64,000 nt of DNA from Helianthus annuus (taxonomy: Eukaryota; Streptophyta; Magnoliopsida; Asterales; Asteraceae): contig NC_035433.2 in assembly GCF_002127325.2 (NCBI RefSeq), positions 13,426,111 through 13,490,110 of the forward strand, in the 5' to 3' direction. Below, piece after piece: positions 57,259 to 64,000 of this stretch. The notes below the pieces were generated by a model, which worked only from the letters and a program-made list of their open reading frames with translations, ran no database searches and had not been told where the DNA came from. Position 1 is the stretch's first letter. Every line of letters begins with the position of its first letter. A program made the position numbers and the translations under genes.

Positions 57259-58711
57259 TAGAGACCTTGGTAGAAGAGGTGCTTGCCCCTGCTTTCGAAG
57301 AGAAAGGATGAGTACCCGATGTCATAAATTTACTAGTTTCAGTGTAGACTTCTTCAACCACCTCCTCATCCGATTCCTGCCTGTCACCCGACGGTTTCTT
57401 CTCCACTCGTCCCACAGTGGTACCTCCCTGATTACCATTATCATCCTTCAGAATATCAAACGGGTTAGACGTTGAAACCTGATTCTGCATCGGACTCTTT
57501 GAGGACGATTTTGGTTTAGGGTTGACAACTGGCCTGTAAACTACCTTTGGCTTCTGATTCTTGATATGAAGACCTTGGTTATTAGCTTTTTTCTTCTTGG
57601 CACCCACAACCTGAAAGTCATCATTTTTCACTCCAGAATCCCCATTCGAACCAACCTGAGGGTTTTTTGGGCACGAGTTATCTTCATGACCAAAAACACA
57701 GCAAGAAGAGCATCTTAAAGGCTCCCAATCATATTCAATTTTTACCTCCACCTTAGAATGATCACCACCATCTAAAGATGGGATTGCAACAGTAACACTC
57801 TTCTTTAAATCAGTCCCCGCCTGCACTTCAATGAGAGCTCTTGCATAGCTGCTTCTTCCCCAAGACTCAGCACACATTGTGGCCGTATACGAGTCCAACA
57901 TCTTAGGAACCCCTATCTTAGAGGCGACCAAGCTAAGACCATCCTCAGTAAATGCCGCTAACGGCACATCATGCATCTTGACCCAAACTGGAACAACTTT
58001 GATATCCTCCTTCTCCATCTTAATAGAAGCTGACCACTCTTTCAAAATTATCGGAACATTTCTTATCAACCAAGGGCCATCCTCTAACATCTGATCCATC
58101 CCTTTTTTAGTCTTGAACTTGAAGAAAAAGAACCCATTTGCATTCATCATTAATCTAGATAACCCATATTTAACCCAGTTGTTCTTTGCAAAGAAATCCA
58201 CCACAGGGAACGCCAATCGTTTTCCCAGAAAGTACCCATACAAAGTATTAGCATACCTGTCTGTGACTTGTTTAACCGATGTCAATGGAATCACTACATC
58301 TGCTCCATCAACAACTTCACTAGATTCCATTGCCCTGAAGTTCACCTTAATGTTTTCCTTAGTGTTCTTCACTACATTAGCAAAGGAGATAGGATTCGCA
58401 ATTCCGGCCGATTTATCCAAGCCCTGATCAGCCACCGATTTCGCTTTATCCAAACCTGAAATTGGCGTGTATCCCATACCCGGAGAATCCCAGAAATTTG
58501 TATCCAGATTTCCTAGTCGGACAGGAGCCGAACCCATAAAACTTTCGTCAATGCTGCTTGTACTTTTAGTTTCATTCAACAGGATTCCACGTCTCGGCTT
58601 GAGGGTGTTCCCATCAACATCAATAACCCGATTCGCCAAATCCTGAAACGACAATGAAGGCTTACTGTGGACATCTTGTGGTTTTCCACCAGATTTCACT
58701 CGATCCTCCAT
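57251..58711 (-). CDS. L4 ORF1 protein, intact (DUF4283, CCHC knuckle)
   Basis: The 486-residue frame starts MEDRVKSGGKPQDVHSKPSL. DUF4283 spans about 140-310 (YGYFLGKRLAFPVVDFFAKN, VPVWVKMHDVPLAAFTEDGL). The knuckle is CSSCCVFGHEDNSC. A basic segment (KKKKANNQGLHIKNQKPKVV) and an acidic tail (SDEEVVEEVYTETSKFM) follow. It is close to L2 throughout, with differences spread over the protein, and no stops. An RNA-binding LINE structural protein without an accompanying enzyme. Confidence 0.9.
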   Translation of the reverse strand: MEDRVKSGGKPQDVHSKPSLSFQDLANRVIDVDGNTLKPRRGILLNETKSTSSIDESFMGSAPVRLGNLDTNFWDSPGMGYTPISGLDKAKSVADQGLDKSAGIANPISFANVVKNTKENIKVNFRAMESSEVVDGADVVIPLTSVKQVTDRYANTLYGYFLGKRLAFPVVDFFAKNNWVKYGLSRLMMNANGFFFFKFKTKKGMDQMLEDGPWLIRNVPIILKEWSASIKMEKEDIKVVPVWVKMHDVPLAAFTEDGLSLVASKIGVPKMLDSYTATMCAESWGRSSYARALIEVQAGTDLKKSVTVAIPSLDGGDHSKVEVKIEYDWEPLRCSSCCVFGHEDNSCPKNPQVGSNGDSGVKNDDFQVVGAKKKKANNQGLHIKNQKPKVVYRPVVNPKPKSSSKSPMQNQVSTSNPFDILKDDNGNQGGTTVGRVEKKPSGDRQESDEEVVEEVYTETSKFMTSGTHPFSSKAGASTSSTKVSNG

Positions 58712-59115
58712 TCTGTGAATACCAACTCTCTTTCAACCCTACGAAACAAGCAATAGTACGCAGACACACAAGCAAACTCGGCCAGCCAAACCCAACGAAC
58801 AAAGAACATAAACAAACCCTAAACTAGCTTTAACCCTAACCCATGAATCTTACAAATCAGAAAGAAGTATTGAAAAATCAAAGACGACTAACCAACAATT
58901 CAATCCAATATGCTCGAAAACTGAAGTTGAGTGCGGCGATTATAAAGAATCAGAAACCCTAGCCGACAAATCAAAAATCCGCAAAGACAGATTACGAATT
59001 AGAAGTTAGAACCCCTAATCGCCGATCTGATCTTGACAAGATCTTAACAAATCACGAAGACAGACCTAGGGTTTCGAAGGAATCAGAAGTCGCCATAGCT
59101 AGAGAGAGAATTAAC
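58712..59115 (-). promoter_or_regulatory. L4 5' UTR with telo-boxes
   Basis: AAACCCTAA/TTAACCCTAAC motifs near 58815-58840, and AAACCCTAGCCG and CCTAGGGTTTCG nearer the 5' end, mirror the leaders of L2, L3 and L5. The element's 5' limit is uncertain. Confidence 0.45.
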
Positions 59116-59129
59116 TCTGTTTGATTCTT

Positions 59130-60063
59130 CAGATATTGGTTTAACTCCTTTTACTACCCACTTCTCTCCATTCTCTGCCGATCCACTTCTCTCTGTGGAT
59201 GAAGTAAATGGTGACACTTCGCCTGAGAACACCCCTGAAAACGGTGCTTCCTCTTCACAGGCGAATGTGGATGAACCAACTCAGGAGGATGATCCTCCAG
59301 TAATCTATGTTGACGAACACTTCACCAACCTTCCGCAGTAAATTGAGATTCACACAAATGCAGGATACAAGACAAATCGCAATTATCCTCTAGAGAATGT
59401 CATAGGTGCCGTAGAAGAAGGAGTACGTACACGTGGTCAGTCATCAAGCACCAACAAAGGTCTCTATGCAGCTTTTCTCTCGCAATCCATGTCTCGTGAC
59501 ATTGAAGAAGCTATTCAAGACTCCAGTTGGGTTCAGGCCATGCAGGAAGAACTATCTCAATTTCGCAAACTCAAAGTTTGGGAGTTAGTAGATTTACCTG
59601 AAGGAAAGTTTCCGATTGGCACAAAATGAGTGTTTCGTAACAAGAAGGATGATCGTGGAGTAGTGATCAAGAACAAGGCTAGATTGGTGGTGCAAGGTTT
59701 TCGTCAGGAGGAAGGAATTGATTACGAAGAAGTTTTTGCTCCAGTTGCAAGATTGGAGGCAATCAAAATATTCCTGGCATACGCATCATATAGGAATTTC
59801 AAAGTTTTTCAGATGGACGTAAAGAGTGCTTTTCTATATGGGAAAGTAAAGGAAGAAGTCTACGTGTGTCAGCCTCCGGGTTTCGAAGATCCTCATTTTC
59901 TAGGTCGCTACTACAAGTTGGACAAAGCCCTCTATGGTCTTCACCAAGCTCCACGTGCTTGGTACGAGACTTTGTCAACTTATCTTTTGAAGTGTGGGTA
60001 CACCAGAGGAACGATCGACATGACTCTCTTTACCAAACGAATCGAAGAAGACGTAATGCTGGT
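59130..60063 (+). pseudogene. Ty1/copia integrase-RT fragment
   Basis: A broken copia pol fragment. The Ser/Thr/Pro-rich linker between integrase and RT is followed by SWVQAMQEELSQFRKLKVWE. RT then follows with [38 protein letters not shown], the catalytic-Asp block [12 protein letters not shown], and [19 protein letters not shown]. Stops occur at 59339 and at 59628, where the usual Trp codon reads TGA. The fragment ends abruptly before the YVDD motif. No LTRs belong to it here. It is a dead relic on the opposite strand to its neighbours. Confidence 0.85.
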
Positions 60064-60100
60064 TTCAAAGCTCGCGCACGTTCCGGTTTCACAGTCGTAA

Positions 60101-61630
60101 TCATTCAAAAGTTCTATCCAGCGATGTCCTTACACGTTTTAGCTCTTTCGAAACAAGGGTACACAGGAGGCCCTTGTGATCGGTCTAAGTAATGCATTTG
60201 GTACCGTCCAAGTAATGCCTCCAGCTTAAATCCAAATACGACAGTTTCCACCGCAGGTTGTGACTCATGCAATTCCCTTTGTAAATCCACTACGTGCGTC
60301 ATCGTCTCCCCGTGTTGCATCGGCGTGTAACCGGGTCTCCGATTCGGACCATCATGGTATACCGCTAGATCACCCGTACTCTCGGGTAAAGACGTTGTTT
60401 GGTGCATTGTAGAGTCGGATTTCAAAAGCTAAAAAAACGTTCTCCTGTTTTGTCTCCCACGAATACACAGCACCCTGCTGTGCTAAGGAGATTAAAGCTG
60501 CACAATCCTCGAAAATCCCATGATGAATCTGTGATAGTCTCTAGTGAAACCAAGGAATTGTTGTATCCCTGAAAGAATCTTTGGTGCCAATCGGTTTCTA
60601 ACAGAATGGATTTTAGCGAGATCCCCCATGCGTTCCACTCGTTGATTTCATGGCCAAAAATGTACCTTTCGAATCCAGCAGTCACATTTATCGAGACTTC
60701 ACGCGGTGTGGCTCCTCCCCCCAGGAGCTCTCAAATCAGTTGCAAAGCTGCCCATGATGTTCTTTTCTCCTGGAAATGATCCAAAACGTCATCGACAAAC
60801 ACATTTGATTCTTGTGGTCCATAAAGCTGCTGGTCTGCTGATTAACTCAGCGATCATGGTGTACAAGTCGCAATGGCCACATTGAGTTCTATATGCCGTT
60901 CTAAGAGCATTCTCCCCTAGGACTTCCATCTGTTGATAGTTCATTCGTTAATCAATCCTCGAATAGGAGCTTAACCCTTGCAACTGGTCAACGGGTTGTC
61001 AATACATGGTCGAGGCGAACGGTTCTTGACTGTCACTTTGCTGAATTCTCGATAGTCAGTATGCATACGAAAAATCTTATCTTCACGGATATAACTGGGG
61101 CTCCCCCAAAGCGACAAACTAGGTCCAACAAAACTTCTGTCCATCAGTTCCTTCAGCCGGTTAGACAGTTCTTGCAACCCTCCTGGTGCAAGATGGTAGA
61201 AGTACGAGTAATCAGGGCTGCCTCTGGTGCGAGATCAACTAAGATTCTTCTCTACATTTGTGGAAGTAGACCAGTAAATCCTACGGGCAGCACATTGAGA
61301 GAAACCATGGGCAATCGGTGGATCCTCGATCCTCTTTTCCTTAGTCTTAACATCCGTACCGGTTGCTAACATAGCAGGGTAGTCCCTTCGTAGATACTCA
61401 TGGGTCTTCATTGCTAAAACGATGCTAACCTTTACGCCATGCTGTCACTTTAAAACAGACGACGGTCCCCCACTAAGAAAGAGGATATGAAAATTTTTCT
61501 TCTCACAGGGTATGCCTGCCTGATATCCGAGTAACCAACCCATACTAACTACTGCATAGAAACTACCAGGGACATCAGAAGGAAGGTCGACGTTGAACGC
61601 TTGTCCCATAAGGTCAAGTTTGCATCCCAA
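60101..61630 (-). pseudogene. Element E pol remnants: protease, RT, RNase H
   Basis: Right to left, a protease end (VVSMGWLLGYQAGIPC, compare the usual IIGMDWLS-HQA-I-C) lies at 61445-61630. The RT start (ELMDRSFVGPSLSLWGSPSY, DYREFSKVTVKNRSPRP) is at 60971-61177. RT then continues with ALRTAYRTQCGHCDL and a recognisable catalytic block FVDDVLDHFQEK near 60790. The RT connection (FGHEINEW) and an RNase H remnant (GYTPMQHGETMTHVVDLQ, then VVFGFKLEALLGRYQMHYLD) follow. Frames break many times, so it is long inactive. Confidence 0.75.
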
Positions 61631-63042
61631 CGAACATATAAGGCTTCAATTGACTTGCATCAGCCGACTCCACAACAGGTTCGGTTTCAAGAAGCATCAG
61701 GGTTAAACAGAACAGAGACGAAGCGAATAGCTACCTATCCAAGCTATCGTGTTGCTATTATGCCTGGTATAGCCTGTGCCAATGCTAAATGTCTTTTCAT
61801 GAGCTTCATTTCAAGTGTTGTTTTCGTCACGAGAATTTCCAGTACTGCCGTCGTTCCTTTGGTTGTCGTCACCTTGACTTAACACAGCCAATCCTTGTCG
61901 AGGTCACCTTAGTTTCCATACTGTAAGCTACGATCACGAGTACCTTGATGTTTCCATGACTGTTGCCTCTAATGTCGTTGCTTGAAACGGAGCCCTACAA
62001 TCTTTCACCAACATGATCCATCTTGTCACATTTCCGTGCCACATCCTAAGGCACTACTCATTGTGCTGGTAGTTACACATTCCACACCATGGTCAATTGT
62101 CGTCGATTATGTCCCGATTGATTCGTAAGTGTTGACTCCCATAAGTCGCTTACTAGGGTTAAGGATTCGCTTGAAGCCAATTTGCTGGTGTTCGTTGCAA
62201 GAAATCAGGGTCGTCCTAATACTGAAGTCGGTGAGATACTATGATTACCCTCTTGCCCCTCGATCTTGCAAGTTGGTCGAGTAATACAGAGTTTGTTGCT
62301 AGGGTGTTGCAGAAGTGATCGCATTTCAGGATCTAAGGCGTCTACACATTGAGCTCCAGCGAACGAAGAGGAGTGAGAAAGTATAGTCCAATCATTTGAC
62401 GCTGAGCCATCCAACTCAGGGACGTTCGTACTAGCACCTAACATTCTACACAGTTCGCTAGGCGTTCAGATGTGTGATCAGGTGATACTCGATAGCATTG
62501 AGATTCGTGAGAATTCAGAAATGGGTGAAAAGATCATGTTCGAGTAGGAGAAAATCACTGCTATGACTCCTATAGACTGCTGAGTTTTACATAACATCAA
62601 TTAATAGAGCGGAACACCTCTCACACTCGTTAAGCCTCACTAGGACTCACATGCACCCCACATTATTATTATGTGTGCACCCATAATAATAAGGCAATTT
62701 GCATGCTTATCTCAGTTCCTCTTAACTCGCGCTAAAAGGTTCCCCGAATTCGAGCAATAAGACAGATGACACCACAACATAGATCATGAAAGTTCAAGAA
62801 GAGTCGCAGTCTTAAAACACGTAACATGGGTTGGTAACATAGAAGTTCATACTGCAGTGCTAAGTGTGCATTCACGTGTGATGTTATTCATAATCAAACA
62901 CTAGATATACTATGCAATAGTAAACGAGAAACGAACCTTGCAGTCTGGAGCTGAGTGTCATGGTCGATTTCGGATCTGTTCGGTTATAGTCTGGTTTTAT
63001 ATAAAAAAAACGTTTTAAAAACCAAGTTCACTATAACCAGTG
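61631..63042 (-). other. Element E gag and leader region, decayed
   Basis: By position this should hold gag and the leader. I find no reliable capsid or zinc-knuckle motif, only short frames. Confidence 0.4.
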
Positions 63043-63054
63043 GCTCTGATACCA
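63043..63054 (-). promoter_or_regulatory. Element E primer-binding site
   Basis: TGGTATCAGAGC on the minus strand, three bases inside the 5' LTR boundary at 63058. Confidence 0.8.
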
Positions 63055-63057
63055 AAC

Positions 63058-64000
63058 TGTCACACCCCCAAAATACCACATGCGAAAACCCCCGCGGGGC
63101 GTGTGACGTACCAGGAGCCAAGCCACCAATCACATTGAACTCATAAATATATTTAAATAAAACTTTCATTCATTAACATAAAGGGTTACAAACATTACAT
63201 ATCATTCATTGTGTACAGCGGAAGCAAAACTCATTTGTTAAGTGTTTAGTAAACCATGTGTACATTAATCATTTAGCTTGTGTTGAGATTCCATGTATCA
63301 CGACCCATGACCACTCCAGCATCCCAGACAGCAATTCCCAATGATACAAACCTACAACCTGCAAGCATGCAGACAAGTGTGTCAGACGACGCTGGTGAGT
63401 TCAAAGTTTTGTTACCGAGTTTAGTTACCAGATATATGTATGAAACAGTTTAACGACTTGATTCGATGTTGTTATTAACTCGATTATCGTATGTGGCGAC
63501 TAGATGTGAATGCCCAACCCCCAATGCCTCCATTTAGGCATTGGTCATGAGGTCAAGGTATCAAACAACCTTGAATAGATGTAAGGGGTCTTATATGTAC
63601 ACGATGTGAATGCCCAACCCCAATGCCTCTAACTAGGCATTGGTCATGAGGTCCAGGTAATTAGTTCACGCCCGTCCTTTCGGCCCGGTGTGAGGGTGCC
63701 AAACCTAATAGCGCTATCAACTAAATACCTCGTTGCTTCTTCAGCAACACGGTAGATGTATGGGGTCTTACATGATTTATACTGTGTTCAATAACCAACA
63801 TCCCAAATAAACAGTTTACCCAGTATTCCCTTTAGAAATGTGTACCAGATGTCCCAAACCACCGGGACGCATGCTTAGAAAAGTGCAGTGAACTCACCTT
63901 GGTTTGCTCGGTATGATTAGTTACTTGTTCACACTTAGTTAATCGAAGCCTATGGTGTTCATGTACACGTAATCAGTTTACATTCGCATGACTCGCGTAT
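63058..64000 (-). repeat. 5' LTR of element E, cut by the window edge
   Basis: Starts TGTCACACCCCCAAAATACC on the plus strand. It includes two copies of a 100-bp repeat (GATGTGAATGCCCAACCCC at 63503 and 63603). Each holds an AATGCCT/AGGCATT hairpin with a different 6-base loop (63523-63542, 63622-63641). A further hairpin, GTTGCT/AGCAAC with a 5-base loop, is at 63732-63748. Confidence 0.8.

Larger units (their letters stand above)
56959..59115 (-). mobile_element. LINE L4, ORF1-only non-autonomous element
   Basis: It has poly(A), a terminal stem-loop at 56970-56985, the L2/L3-type 3' UTR, the 25-codon stub, intact ORF1 and a 5' leader with telo-boxes. The 5' boundary is approximate. I could not find a convincing TSD, and the right flank is a copia fragment unrelated to the left flank, so one flank may have been rearranged. 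Confidence 0.85.
60064..64000 (-). mobile_element. Element E: strongly decayed Ty3/gypsy element
   Basis: From the 5' LTR at the right edge (63058 to beyond the window) through a primer site to collinear protease, RT and RNase H remnants. Its 3' end is missing: the copia fragment replaces integrase and LTR at the left. The LTR end resembles that of solo LTR S. Confidence 0.75.

Noticed and set aside
56959..59130. TSD for LINE L4 (AATTATACT versus AATTAACT)
   Set aside because: The match is too short and imperfect to support a duplication, and the two flanks are unrelated.
59339..60100. Functional copia pol
   Set aside because: Two stops, truncation before YVDD and no LTRs; it is a relic.

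Overview
This window is plant nuclear DNA, most likely from a daisy-family (Asteraceae) genome. I see no host gene in it. Nearly all of the 64 kb belongs to retrotransposons that inserted into one another. The plant origin rests on initiator-Met tRNA primer sites (TGGTATCAGAGC), chromovirus-type Ty3/gypsy proteins, L1-type LINEs with DUF4283 zinc-knuckle ORF1 proteins, and telo-box (AAACCCTA) motifs. The Asteraceae guess rests on the general style of the LTR and gag sequences and is only moderately sure.

The layout can be rebuilt from target-site duplications (TSDs) and reading-frame continuity. Element D (minus) is an old gypsy LTR at 54582-55469. Element B (plus, 46848-54581) inserted into D; it is an LTR retrotransposon with gag but no pol. 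Element A (minus, beginning left of the window and ending at 46847) is a sister of B and sits inside B's 5' LTR. Element C (minus, 1701-39885, TSD CCTTC) is a decayed gypsy element that split A's gag gene. A 2.3 kb solo LTR, S (40388-42696, TSD ACAAA), lies in A's leader. Inside C are LINE L1 (3353-11032), which carries LINE L2 (7583-10039); LINE L5 (16879-31708), which carries the intact chromovirus G1 (20680-29538, TSD TAAGT, LTRs identical by eye); and LINE L3 (34463-36596). Nesting is six levels deep (D, B, A, C, L5, G1). The right flank holds an organelle-like GC-rich segment (about 55.7-56.6 kb), LINE L4 (about 56.96-59.1 kb), a Ty1/copia RT fragment, and a badly decayed gypsy element E with its 5' LTR at the window edge.

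Two autonomous-type machineries are visible. G1 encodes a complete gag-protease-RT-RNase H-integrase-chromodomain polyprotein. L5 is a nearly intact LINE, broken by one frameshift and by G1. Around them are elements that keep only their RNA-binding structural protein. L2, L3 and L4 carry a complete or nearly complete ORF1, a 25-codon stub where ORF2 should begin, their own 3' UTR, and the same terminal stem-loop as the full LINEs. A and B carry gag alone. I infer that both groups move in trans on the enzymes of relatives.

The other strong signal is RNA structure. The solo LTR S holds four tandem double-hairpin units with an invariant AAGCC loop and compensatory stem changes, followed by more hairpins with the same loop. 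The A/B LTRs hold three back-to-back perfect hairpins whose differences are kept as G-U pairs in the sense strand.
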